DNA of 64,000 nt from Ignelater luminosus (Eukaryota > Arthropoda > Insecta > Coleoptera > Elateridae), in the NCBI GenBank assembly GCA_011009095.1, contig VTPC01090626.1, positions 12,821-76,820 of the forward strand. The letters run 5' to 3'. Numbering within the stretch: position 1 is the first letter of the stretch; each line of letters begins with the position of its first letter. The translations under genes were made by a program, and so were the position numbers. The notes beneath the pieces were generated by a model. That model worked only from the letters and a program-made list of their open reading frames with translations. It had not been told where the DNA came from and ran no database searches. Shown one piece after another: positions 13,132 through 24,997 of the stretch.

Positions 13132-14029
13132 GTATGTATTGAAATAACATTTGCTATTTTTATTGCTTAAATTTAAAATTTGAAGTTTTACTACATTGAG
13201 AATGGTAATGTATAATTGTGGTCAAATAGTCTTGGACAATTTTTCATTAAACAAGTGGGTTTTATTTTGAATCTTCTTTACATGGAAGCTTTAAATTGAT
13301 GTTCCATAAGCATATGCAGGGCCGTATCCTATGAAACGGTTTTCAGCATAACAATACAGTTTTTTTATTCGTTTGTTTTATTTATATTTTAAGTACTATT
13401 TTTCTGGTTCTAACATAGATAGGAATACAAAGTGTTTAGGAGGGAAGATTAACAGAGCCGTATACCTTTTTGTCAGTTTTTTTGGATTAAATTGCAGTAG
13501 CTTACGTTTTTCATATGCACAGTTTTTGGCAGATGGACTTGACATCAAAATAGCAATGGTATTGAAAGATTAACATACTTAAGCTTGGGCAAACTACCCT
13601 GACTGTTCGAAATCTTGGGATAAATATAAAAGGCTCAAGTTCTTCATAGACACAACAACCAAAATAATTGGTTGGTATTGGTTATCAAAGTCTTTGTGCT
13701 GATACATTCAGTCGTCGTCTTGATCATGCTAAGTAATCAGAGTCTTGATTTTAATTTCATCTTAATTTTCGAACCAAGACTTAAGACAAGGAGAAGCAGG
13801 GAATGCGATTATGCTTTTTGATCAAGATTTTCAGATACCCTGAAAGTAAATTTTCACAACTTATAAGTAACTCACTTATGGCAAACTTACAAATCTGGAT
13901 CAAAATCGTTTTCTACCGCTTTTATTAGTCATACCCACTTTTAGAATGAATTCTGACTATGTTCTAAATTCAAATAATCGAAGGTCTTTTTCGTCTTTAT
14001 AAGTTCTCGGTATGTTTTTAAATGCATGG

Positions 14030-14230
14030 TGAAGCTTGTCATTATCTCGCTCCAGTTAGGCTTCTCGAACTGTTCAGATCGAGTCTTTTCGATACGCTTA
14101 GCTCTTTGACCCAGTTGCGCTTTTCCAACCATAACGGATTGGGGTTTTACCAGATGATCAGATTTTTGTACCAGTTGAGCTTTTCGGTCAATTGACCTTT
14201 TCGATACGATAACTTTTCTTCGGCCAACCG
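14030..14230. repeat. Cryptic repeat of GAGCTTTTCG-like words
   Basis: Degenerate, closely spaced words such as CCAGTTGAGCTTTTCGGTC, CTTTTCGATACG and CCAGTTGCGCTTTTCC recur at irregular intervals. Inverse forms (CCGAAAAGCTGACTC, CGAAAAGCTCAACTTG) occur at 45540-45760, suggesting two copies of one repeat in opposite orientation. Confidence 0.4.
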
Positions 14231-15349
14231 ACTTGCCTGGTCTATTATATTAATGGTTGCCTGATTCCGCAGACAAGTACTTATGCAGGAGAGTTGTAAT
14301 ACACTCGTAATAGGAGTGGAGCTCGCATTGTGATGGATAATTTGCGGCTCCAAAATGAACCAGGCCAGACATTGAATTTTGCTTTCTTCACATATTTAAT
14401 CCTTGACTTAAATTACCTTTATAGCCAAAAAGGCGTTAGCTCTATATCGGCCTTTGTCAGAATGAATTTCAAGTTTTTCTTTATTTAACTTTAAATGTCT
14501 TATTTTGCGTTAGTCTTTTCTTTCACGTTTATATTCTAACTTTGTTACGATCTCGACTAACAGTTGTCGTCTTAAAGAATTGTAGATTCAACGTGGTTGT
14601 AAATTTCAAAAATGGTAGACTGATTTTGCATTAATTCTCGATTTAGTACTTGGAATAACTTGGACTATTTTCGTCATGGATGAACGTCACGATATAAAAG
14701 ATTTCTAACACTCTTTCATCAGAAGTTTACCAAATTAAGTCATCATTAAATCATTCTTTCGGGACTACTAATTTCAGCATGAAACTTGTGGTAATCAGGC
14801 AGTTGTAGACTTGCTCAGAATTGTACAAGGCCGTACCAATACAACACCGGGTCCGTGCACAGGATTCTTTCCTGGTTTTTTTTTGATTTGCAGACATTAT
14901 TAATACCTACCATGCGTTTAGAACTCTATGTCAACAGAGAATTTCCGAAATATAAGGTGTTTCTAAATTTCGAAATATTTGAAGGGACGATTATTTCAAG
15001 ACGAAAAGTTTAGATAAGCATATGTCCAAAACCGCCTCCTGATGAAAATGAACTTCCTAGAAAGTTAACCTCAAATCGTCGTATGACACCAGTAGAGCTT
15101 TAGTAGGAAACAAAAACAGTTAGAGATATTAAAGTAACATAATATTTTGAGTCAACTTTCTAGTAGGCTTACGGATGTTGCAAGTGATGCATTTGCACAC
15201 TTGATCAAGATTGTATTACATTGCGTTTATTTCTGTTGCTTCTTACACTTTAAATATCTATGAAATGTAAATAAGAAAAATTCACAATCAATAGCATCGG
15301 ACTTCTGTTTGTTATTTGTTATTAGTTTGGGCTTCCAAGAAGGTAAATT

Positions 15350-15600
15350 GAACATCCAGTGGGGGTCTGTTTTTAGACATTCATTGGGCGACCGTTAGCG
15401 AATGTCCATTGGTTATCCTATTTATGTCTATATTTCATCCAAATATTTTTGTACATAAGTGTATATTAAGTGAACGCCCATCGGATGACCATGTACAAAT
15501 TACATCCAAATTACGACTACTGGATGTTTGTCAGTCAAATATTGGACGTCCATTTAAACGTCTAATAAACGTTCATTTAACGTTCGTGTGCTATATGGAA
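15350..15600. repeat. Cryptic GGACGTCCATT-like repeat
   Basis: Degenerate units such as AATGTCCATTGG, GAACGCCCATCGG, GGACGTCCATTTAAACGTC and AACGTTCATTTAACGTTC recur through about 250 bp, partly in inverted orientation. No ORF spans them. This is probably a decayed satellite-like or foldback element. Confidence 0.4.
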
Positions 15601-15978
15601 TACTGTTCTCAGAAGGATAAGTAAAGGCCTGGTAGCTTTAAAAGTAACCAACAAAATGAAAAAAAGAAGATCGCGAAATGAGGTTTTCTAAAATTGAAGT
15701 TTATTGCAGTCAAATACGAAATAAATCTCATGAAAGCTGCAACACCTGATAAAAAAGCTAGGACCGCCAGTGCATTTCTTGGTATGTGTATATGAGCATT
15801 TTGTCTTGAACTGAACCTACGTAGGAAGCACTTTATCGAATATTTTGCAATCATTTATGAACACCTTGTATAACATACCTTCTCCCTGACCAATAGTAGG
15901 ACTCAACTTTTTATCTAATAAATAGGACTGGAGTTTCCCTTATTTGATTTCCATCTTTGGTCTTTAGATGAGAAGACA

Positions 15979-17271
15979 GCACATGAGCTGAAAAGTCCCA
16001 GGCCTAACAAATAGATGGCGCTAGTTCTAATGCATTCACCGCTTTTTCAGTTAGTACTAACCTTCAAAAGACAGCTGTTAAAATTTCATGATATTCTATT
16101 CATTATTTTGTGAGTTATTGTGCTAAGAGTGACGCTTTTTTTGTTATTTTCAAAACAATGGATCAAAAACAATTTCGTGTTTTAATTTTACACTGCTTCT
16201 TGATGGGAAAAAATACCGTTCAAGCGAAGCAATGGCTTGAAAAGTATTATGGGGACTCCGCTCCATCAGAAACAACAATAAAACGTTGGTTTGCTGATTT
16301 CAAACGTGGTCGTAGAGACACCGATGATGCAGAACGCAGTGGACGTCCAAATGAGGCGGTAACACCAGAAAACATCAAAAAATCCACAAAATCGTTTTGA
16401 ATGATCGAAAAGTGAAGTTGCGTGAGTTAGCTGACATTGTAAAGATATTAAAAGAACGTGTTGGCTTTATATTGCATGAGCATTTGACTATGAGAAAGCT
16501 CTGCTCAAAGTGGGTGCCGCGTTTGCTCACTGTTCACCAAAAACAAGAACGTGTTGATGTTTCTGAGGAGTGTTTGGCCATGTTTAAACGTAACAAACCG
16601 GAATTTTTGCGTCGATATGTGACAATGGATGAAACATGGATCCATCACTTCACTCCGGAATCAAAACGATCGTCATCTGAGTGGACAGCAACTGGTGAAC
16701 CTCGTCCAAAGCGACCGAAAGCACAACAATCGGCTGGAAAGGTTATGGCCTCCGTATTTTGGGATGTGCGTGGTGTAATATTCATCGACTATCTTGAGAA
16801 GGGAAATACCATCAACAGTGAATATTATATAGCGTTATTGGAGCGTTTGAAGGCCGAAATTGCAAAGAAACGACCGCATATGGCAAAGAAAAAAATTTTG
16901 TTTCATCAAGACAACGCACCGTGTCACAAGTCAATTAAAACAATGGCAAAACTACATGAATTGAACTTCGAATTGCTCCCACATCCACCGTATTCGCCAG
17001 ATTTGGCTCCCAGCGACTACTGGCTGTTCGCAGACCTAAAAAAAATGCTTGCCGGTAAGAAATTTCGCTCGAATGAAGAGGTTATCGCTGAAACTGAGTC
17101 CTATTTTGAGGCAAAAGATAAATCGTTCTACAAAAGTGGTATTGAAATGTTAGAGCGGCGCTGGAATGATTGCGTTGTTCTTGATGGAAATTACGTTGAT
17201 GAATAAAGCTAATTTTGAATTAAAAAAACCGTGTTTTCTTTGTTAGGCCTGGGACTTTTCAGCCCATGTGT
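15979..17271 (+). mobile_element. mariner element, irritans type (defective)
   Basis: Inverted ends share CACATG(A/G)GCTGAAAAG followed by TCCCAGGCCTAACA. The right end is followed by TA (17272-17273); the left flanking dinucleotide has decayed to CA. The ~1.29-kb length is normal for mariner. It lies in the putative intron of the plus-strand CDI-like gene in the same orientation. Confidence 0.9.
16158..17206 (+). pseudogene. irritans-type mariner transposase, one frameshift
   Basis: The protein begins MDQKQFRVLILHCFLMGKN, typical of the irritans subfamily to which Himar1 belongs. A single lost A in the run near 16376-16382 breaks the frame; the second part is open from 16397 to the stop at 17206. 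All three catalytic motifs are readable: TMDETWIHHF, FHQDNAPCH and YSPDLAPSDYW, with DD34D spacing. The linker WVPRLL is present. With only one visible lesion it is a relatively young copy. Upstream codons back to 16110 are open but lie before the usual start. Confidence 0.93.
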
Positions 17272-17273
17272 TA

Positions 17274-20200
17274 CTATCAGCTTTTGTGCAATTATTTTTT
17301 ACTTTTTTCTAGTTGCGACTTTTTTTCCGTTTCGTTGTATCAGATTGATGTTCATGTGTATGTACTTTTGTTAAAGAAACGCAACCGTTGCTTGAGATTC
17401 ACTAATTTTTGCATCTGCAGGTTCACTTATTTACGCAGTGGTGAGTGGATGGCATATTTATTCTATTATTATTTGCTACATGTCACATGTAACTTATTGT
17501 TAGCCAACAATCTTCGTCTTCCTAATTCCTAAAACTCGTAAGTCTGATTGACAGGGCTGTTAAGGGGTTTATGAGAATTGTTGTGTCGTAGCTGAACATT
17601 TGGGCATAACAAAAGAAGGAAACTATACTTAGAAAACCATCCTTAGGTAAATGTATTATGAATTTATGATTTTAAAACGCAAGAACTTCAAGATTTTCAG
17701 CAATGGTTGAGCTTTTACTACATAATGAAAACTGAATAGATCTTAGTATTTTTCCTAAAAAAATAATGTGACAGTAGAAACTTGTTTCGCTACAGGTGCC
17801 TGTTATTGTTTATTTCCAAACAATGCGAGCTTGGAAAACCTTTCACATTTATATACACTAAATTTTGGATATTCTTATTATGAGAAAAGTTCTGGGAGTC
17901 TGATAGACAGACTTGTACCGGCTACAATCAGCTGTATACGGAAGCCAAACCACAAATCATTACAGTTAGAAAAAAATTTTTTTGAAGATCTTTCTAAAGG
18001 TACAGTTTCCGATAAAGCCTTCTTTGACAAATTTTTGTGAAATCAAATTTTATGGTTTATGCATATTTATGCAAACTGTACCTATACATGAAAATGATTT
18101 AGAATTAAATTTTCACTTGTTTAGAAAAATAAGAAATTGGCTTTTGTAGTAGTAGATAAACAACAAATATTAAAGAACAACGACAAGGATTACCTTGTGA
18201 TAACGTAGGATTTTATAATTCATGAATTCCCAATAATCGTTATTGCTTCTCATTCCATCCTTGAACAGTCAGTCGAGTCTTGTGAATGACAGAAATATCT
18301 GTGAATACAAAGGTGATGGAACGTAATCTCTATTAATCTACACTTATCGTTTGAAATCTAATGGATTTTAAATTACATTATCATCACCCAGCGCAATTGG
18401 CTAGACGCAGACGAGACAACTACATTACGCTGTCTGCATATATCATACGCAATTATAATTTACAGAAAAAATAATCACATTGGGTTACAAGGCCAAATCT
18501 GTATACCCTATAATACTTGAAAGTTGAAACATACTTGACACGCAACCATATTATTTAGGTGTAGAAAGTGTATGCACAATCAGAATCAAAATCTACGTGA
18601 CATGGGAATGATTTTAACAACAGGTGTGTGATTCAATTTAATTTATTAGTAGCTGCGAAAACTTTCAGGGCCAACCATTTTAGATGTCGTTTCATAATTT
18701 ATTGCATTATAAATTCAACGATTTTTTTACTTCTAGTTCTGTTAAATATCTGTTAGTTCTAATTTTTATTTTAAACCTACAGTCACACAAGAACGCTTTA
18801 ATTAAATTTTATTTTATGCTTCATGTAATTTCTCATAAAAAAGGATGTTTGTTCGTCATAAAATCTAATTTAATTAACTCATTATTAGCTTCGCTTGATG
18901 ACTGTCAGTAAGTTTTCAAGTTTTTGATATGGGTTTCACAAAAGGGTCGCGTTATGTAAAAGTTTATTGTAACTTTAACGCTCATTAAACCTCACTATAA
19001 ACGTAATAAAATTACCGTAAAAAAGGAAATAATCTTAAAAATTCAAGTAATAAGTAAGTATCATTTTCATTTCCTTTTTCTACAAAAACTTTTAAGCAGC
19101 TGGACTTGAAAAGAAAAAGGGATAACTTTTTTCTTCTCGCTTAGAAACAAACTTCCCAACCTACCAAAAATAAAAAAGAATAAGCAAAAAATGTATAGCA
19201 TGGGAGAAATCAATTTGGACACAGATGCAAAAAGATTGCAATGAATGCAACAATAAAAAAAAATTTTGGCTTGATGAAGAAATTAAGAAACTGCATTTCA
19301 CATGAATAAAATAGCTTTGCTACAAGGGGAACATCACAGATATGGAATCTATAATTTTGATACACTTTTGAGAAAAGAATTTGCAGTTAAACAGAAAACA
19401 TATGCCTATTTGGTTTTTGGTTTCGGGCTAAACTATTTCCTCGGATTTTACGCTTTTCCTGCTCTCCGGAAATTTCGTTTTTCGAACACCTCCCAAACCC
19501 CAGCCTCCGAAGACTTTTTTGACACTGTTAGGTGATGTCCCAAGAAGGGTCAACCCAAACAACATCTACAGCATGATACCAATTGCAAGTTAACTAAAAC
19601 AAGCCAATCACCAAAAAACCACCAACTAGTCAACTCTAGTCACTTTACTTGACACACCACATCATCTCCACATCGCCGGCTCTATCAACCAATTATTGTA
19701 CTTAATGAACACCGTTCCCCCGTATCCAACAACTTTCAACTTCCACCTAGAAAATCACTTTCGCACGCAACTAACGCAACGCTTCTACAGTCATTCAAAA
19801 TTCACACTAGACTGAAGAGGCAAAGAGCCTAAAGCGACCACTGCACTCCAAATTTTATAAAATAGTGTTCATTTCTACCTTCTTGTGCCTCAAGCCAAAA
19901 TGAACTCTTTCATGTTCATTATTTGATTATCTGTAACTCAGCAATTCCATAACTGTGACTTAAATGGATCTTGTTAGACCCGTCTTCGTTTGCCGTATTT
20001 CTGATCGATTAGATAGACGGTTTTAGACCTAATGTTTCTTACCGATCTCTTCTGTTGACACCTTTTACCAAATCATTCTGATTAATCTTTCGGCCTTTCT
20101 CAAAACAAACTTGGACAGCTGTAATTGGGTCACTACATATTTCTATGTATACTGTATTGCATAGCAAGAAGAAAAACATTTCTAACATCGTCCTATAGGA

Positions 20201-23200
20201 TTGTACATATTTTGGAAGCACTTACCATAGTTTCTAGGAGGTGATTGGAGAAGATTGGAACTGTATGCTGATGAAACAATAAATGAGAGTAACAATGTTA
20301 GCTTGTGGACTAATGAAAACAAACAAAACAAACAGAAATATAAAATGTAAGTACAGAAGGATAAGTGCCTGGCTGAATGATCAAAACAAACCTGCATTTA
20401 AGAGGATAACAGTGAATAGATATGAGGATGATTCTAGACCTCGAATTAACCTTTAAGTTTTCCTTCAATAATTGTTCTAAAATTACACAAAATGTATTGC
20501 ACAAATGTATTTCTACGTTAGATGACTAATTGTAAGCTAAATATAACGGAGATACCGCCTTCTAGATACCTACCAAGAGCGTCTTGAGCGTATTGTACGA
20601 TTTTGCCAGTTGTAATTCCATAGTCAAGTTAGTCTAAATTAGGGGTGAGCAAATTTGGTCACCGGTACTAAATTCGTGTAAAGACAGATTTAACATCAAA
20701 AACTAACTTTCGAACAAACAATCTTGAGGCAAACAATTTAGTTTTACCTTTGAGTTGTAAAACATCCAAACGTGCTTTCTAGTTATACTAGCCAATTTGG
20801 CGTCGGGGGACAAGCCTTGATCTAAGTAAATTGAAGTTTGCAAGCAATTAGACGTTTATACTTTAATTTGCTAATTTGGTGTAAACCAAATCAAGGTGTG
20901 TCTATTTCTTTGACTTTGACCTGTAGTTGAGTAATTAATTTGCAAAAAGGTTTTAAGTCCTATCTCTGAAACGTAATAACTCTTATTGACTTTTTTCGTT
21001 CTTTTTTAATCCCTTTATATATGTTGGCATAACCAGAAATGTTATGACAATAGCATAGTTTTTTCTGCTTACTCAAAATACGAGAAAATGAGTCTGCTAT
21101 ACTTGAGTTCAGTTGAATTGGGTCTGTTGTATGCCAGTAGTAAATGTAACTCTTTTTAATTTTGCCTAAAAAAACTGCTTGCCCATAAGAATGCTCCCCA
21201 TTTGATTTCTATGAGACCATGAGAAATAGAAAGAGCATTTTGCACCAAAAACGTAGATAGTGGAAAGTTTTTTGGCCTAGGTATACCTAAAAATCACCCA
21301 TTCATTTGGTACCAAAAAATTTTTCAAGAAGTTGTTTACCTATTTGTTTGTATAATTCATGCAAAGAAAATTCCATCCTTGGTAAATATCTAACTTCTTG
21401 TTAGAGTAATAAATTGAGGTTCTCAAAGAATCGCACAATAATCATAGGAAAGATATTTTCAGGATTGTCAAAAAACAAAAAGAAATCTTGCAGAAACAAG
21501 AAATGTCCTTTTTTGACTTAAATAGTTGCGTTCTATCTCCTCCGTTGTAATTAATAAAGAATTTCAGCTCTGCTTTAAGAACATTTTTGGGTAATAATAA
21601 CCGAATCAAGGAATAAAACAATTTAATATTAATTTTTTGCATTTCTGTCTGTTAATCTAGAGATAATGAAAGACGTAATTCACAATACAAACTGCAAGTT
21701 TTTATTGATTTGTTCCTATCTTCGGAGTTTGCACACAATCGAATTTAATCTTAGCAGACTCACCTTTTGTTTTCATTTTCTTAAGGCTCCATGGATCTAG
21801 TTATATAAACAACTTTTAACACTATAAAGATTATAAAAATAAATTTTGTAAACCTTCATCACAAAGGAAGACTAATTTGAAGAATTATAAAAAAAGTTAT
21901 TTTAAGTTAATTATGCGTCAGCTGCATATGCAGAAGAATACGATTGAGTTTATTTTTAAAACCATTAAAAAAGTCAAGAACCTTTATGCACGAGTTTTTT
22001 GCTCAAAAGAAGATTTAGTGTTGATGCAGAACTATATTAATTAATTATTGTTCAATGGTTTATAAATACTATTAATTATTTACTAGAGAAAAACAAATGT
22101 CAAAGGAAACAATCGAACTTGCCGTCGCGTCGTCGCGTCGGCATATGAAGTTTTATGTAAAAACAAAAAAGGGTAGAGAATCTTAAAATATAAATCGTAA
22201 AATGATTATTCATTATTATTTTTGATATTATAGGCACATATTTTAATAAATGATTTTTCAGTTGTAAATAAACAAAGACTTTCTGCAGTCTTTGACAAAT
22301 GATACGAAACCTAGATTTTATCAATTTACCAATCGATTGTAACAGAAACAAACAACTGACTATTGCAAAAACAGTAACGAAATTACTTGTTTCGAGATTT
22401 AGATTCTTCATTTATTATCATTATGTACCCCAAACAATAGTTTAATCTTTCTGAAAAACAAAGAGTCTGTTATCACCAAACAATCTCCTAAAATCAAAAA
22501 CACATTAAAATCTTCCTACCTTTTTGTAAAGAGAAAGAAGACAATTTCACAATAATTTTATATAGTGTGTCTCACTTTTCATCTACACACTTCTGTATTT
22601 CTCTTGTTTATTGTCAGTTTAATACAAAATTACTATCAGTTATACAGTCCCCAAAATGTCATTCCATTAATGCAATTTTATTTTAAATCACTAGCCAATT
22701 GCGATTTTGAATAGAGGAAAAAATTGAAAATACATGATAATCATTTTTTTTATCAACAAAAGTTATTAAGAAGAGTTATACTTACCTATAGTTAGAATGA
22801 CAAGAATCATGCTGAACTTTGTTTGTAGTGTGGGACTTAGAGCTGAAAGTATAAAATGTTAGGTTCGGTCGAGTATTTTCGGAGATGTTTTCCAAATCCA
22901 GAGAGCAGCTACTTGAGTAAGGAGGGTTGTGTACGGATATTTGAGTCTATTTTAGGTTTCTGAAAAGACCCTAAGGGGCCGAAGGGATTCGATTGATCTA
23001 CTCGAAGAATTCTGTAATGTACAGTATTGTATTTCTCTTCTCTAATTGAGGCTGAGATCTAAAGCAGGCAAAACAATAACTTGCGAAGAAGAAAATGAAA
23101 AAATGCCCTAGGTTACTATGGCAAAAGATCAAAATAACACTTTGAGTTGAGCGATGTCAACATATCAAGGGAGTTTTTCCCTGTATCTAATTGAAAACCC

Positions 23201-23425
23201 TGAGTAATTTGTAATAAGTAATTGCAAACCTAGAGTTTCAGAAAGACGTGCGTAGGTCCAAGAGAGCATTTCTTTTCCAGTATGCTTGTATTTAAAGATG
23301 ATGACATGGTTGATCGTTCAAAGAGCACTGATTTCGACTTTGCCTAATAATCTCTTTAGTTCCTTTTGCACAACTTACAACTTCTTTGTTAAAAAACATG
23401 ATAACGACAATTTAGGTACTGTCTT
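17274..23425 (+). other. Putative intron, middle part
   Basis: No exon recognised. A strand-asymmetric, C-rich and G-poor tract runs from about 19540 to 19850. A CG-rich word (CCGTCGCGTCGTCGCGTCGG) at 22122-22141 resembles the inverse of the one at 7214-7237. The remainder is AT-rich with short domain-free ORFs. Confidence 0.35.
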
Positions 23426-23727
23426 TAGCCCAGTCAAACTAGACTTTTTGAGCGAAAAAATCCCGGAGTTTTGAAGCTTGACGAAGTTGTTCGTTGGTGT
23501 CTAGTGTACAGCATACTAAAAGCCCCCGGTGGTGAGGTGCGCGCGAGGGGTGGGGGACCCGTTTAAAAAATTATTCTTTACTCTGTTTACCAAATATCTC
23601 CGAAACTATCGATCCTAGCAAAAAACACTGTATACAAATTAAAGTAGACAACATTTTCTATGAAAAAGGTATATTCATTTTTGTAGGATTAATAATTTTG
23701 AAGTTACAGAGTAGAGAGTTCTTAAAC
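23426..23727 (+). repeat. Long inverted repeat, left arm
   Basis: Pairs with 24712-24997. The central part (GGTGGTGAGGTGCGCG region, about 23530-23560) is the least conserved between the arms, where both are G-rich but differ. Confidence 0.8.
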
Positions 23728-23829
23728 TGGGGGGAAACTTATTGATATACTTATTTAAACTATATTTATGTCACATACATATATTTTCTTAAAATCACAT
23801 TTTTCCTTAAAATTTAAATCACTGTTAGA

Positions 23830-24517
23830 TCACAAGTAATCTTTTTCGGGCAAAAAATTCTCATCGAGCTTCTCATCGTCTGGCGAAATTCTATTTGCAC
23901 AAGTTCCCTGACAATTGCCGCAGATCACAGTGCATTTTATCCAAGCCTTTCGACATCCGCAAACTGGTGTTCAAAATTGAGTTAGGAGCCACCGATAGGG
24001 GCTCCAGTGATCCATCATTACCTCGTATCCACCCCCCACTTTTCAGGTGGCAGGTGGTTGCCCAACCACTGCTGCACTTGTAAAAACACTCTAAGCGCGT
24101 GCTACTGTCACCTTGTTTGCAGATTTCAAGAATGCGGAGTATCTATGGCTGTTCAAGTCATGTTCACGAGCTTGATAAAGTCTTAAGAACATTTGCTCAC
24201 CAGCTCCTGACACTTCCTCTGGCGTCGATGAGGCATCGTAGAATATATCAGCAATGGTTTTGAGTTTTTCATGTTTTCCAAACATTTTCACAATCTGTGC
24301 TTTACCTTTTCTATAAACAGTTGAGGAGTACTTGTTAATTATTCAAGTTTTTGTAACTCAAATGAAGAATATGTCTTTGTTTCAACATTTCCTCTTCCTG
24401 GTTTGAAAAAAAAGGTGTTTTGTTTGTGATGGAGCTAATGCAATCGGCAATACAAGCAAATTCTTCTATAATTGCTGTGTTGTAGTCGGTAGTTGCTTTG
24501 TCAACTCCACATCGCAC
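23830..24517 (-). pseudogene. Element-borne Cys-rich protein, fragmentary
   Basis: Reading from 24517 downward, fragments in shifting frames resemble a protein I know only from repeated, apparently element-borne genes in animals; its function is unknown to me. An N-terminal piece (24335-24517) is followed by FGKHEKLKTIADIFYD and a segment ending FLKSANKVTV (24091-24291). Then come VQQWLGNHLPPEKWG (about 24032-24076) and a Cys-rich tail, CGCRK...KCTVICGNCQGTCAN, ending at a stop at 23830. The spaced cysteines suggest metal binding. The frames are broken between segments, so no intact protein is possible. Confidence 0.55.
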
Positions 24518-24711
24518 AATGTTGGTGTCAGTATTTCCATCAGCTATTCTTGTCTCAATGCCTCAGTTATTATCTTCTGTGATCATATGGATCAAGTGTT
24601 AGTCATAAGGCAAAGAGAAGAGGGAGAGCAGGATGTTTAGGATCAAAGAAAGAGGGGTTTGGTAACCGATAGGTGTGAGACTGACCTTGGGAGGGGTAAA
24701 GCAGTTTCTTC

Positions 24712-24997
24712 TTTAAGAACTCTCTGCTCTGTATCTTAAAAATTATTAATCCTACAAAAATGAGTAGAATCTTTTTCATAGAAAATGTTGTCTACTTTAA
24801 TTTTGTATGTGAAGTGTTTTTTGCTAGGATCAACAGTTTCGGAGATATTTGGGAAAAAGTGCAAAGCATAACCTTTAAACAGGCTTCCCACTTCCTGCTC
24901 ACCCCTCCCCTCCCCAACGAACAACTTTACCAAGTTTGAAAACTCCGGGATTTTTTCCGCTCGATCACCTTTTCTCTGGTCTAATTTAACTGGGCTA
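24712..24997 (-). repeat. Long inverted repeat, right arm
   Basis: Reverse-complement partner of 23426-23727. A 65-codon minus-strand ORF falls mostly inside this arm and is not convincingly coding. Confidence 0.8.

Larger units (their letters stand above)
13132..15978 (+). other. Putative intron, 5' part
   Basis: Starts at the GTATGT donor. No further exon is recognised. It holds cryptic simple repeats at 14030-14230 and 15350-15600. The end of a CACCCTGTATA-type element (ACACCTTGTATA) lies near 15862. Confidence 0.35.
23426..24997 (-). mobile_element. DNA element with ~300-bp inverted arms and an ORF remnant
   Basis: The arm 23426-23727 matches the reverse complement of 24712-24997 along most of its length. 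Shared words include AAAAAATCCCGGAGTTTT, AATATCTCCGAAACT, GATCCTAGCAAAAAACACT and TTGTAGGATTAATAATTTT. Between the arms lies a decayed minus-strand coding region. The architecture is that of a long-inverted-repeat DNA transposon or of a fold-back derivative. I cannot assign a superfamily and no transposase is recognisable. Confidence 0.7.

Noticed and set aside
13317..13345. CAGGGCCGTATCC as another end of the minisatellite-bearing element
   Set aside because: Only the first nine bases match; the adjacent sequence does not resemble the element and no partner end was found.
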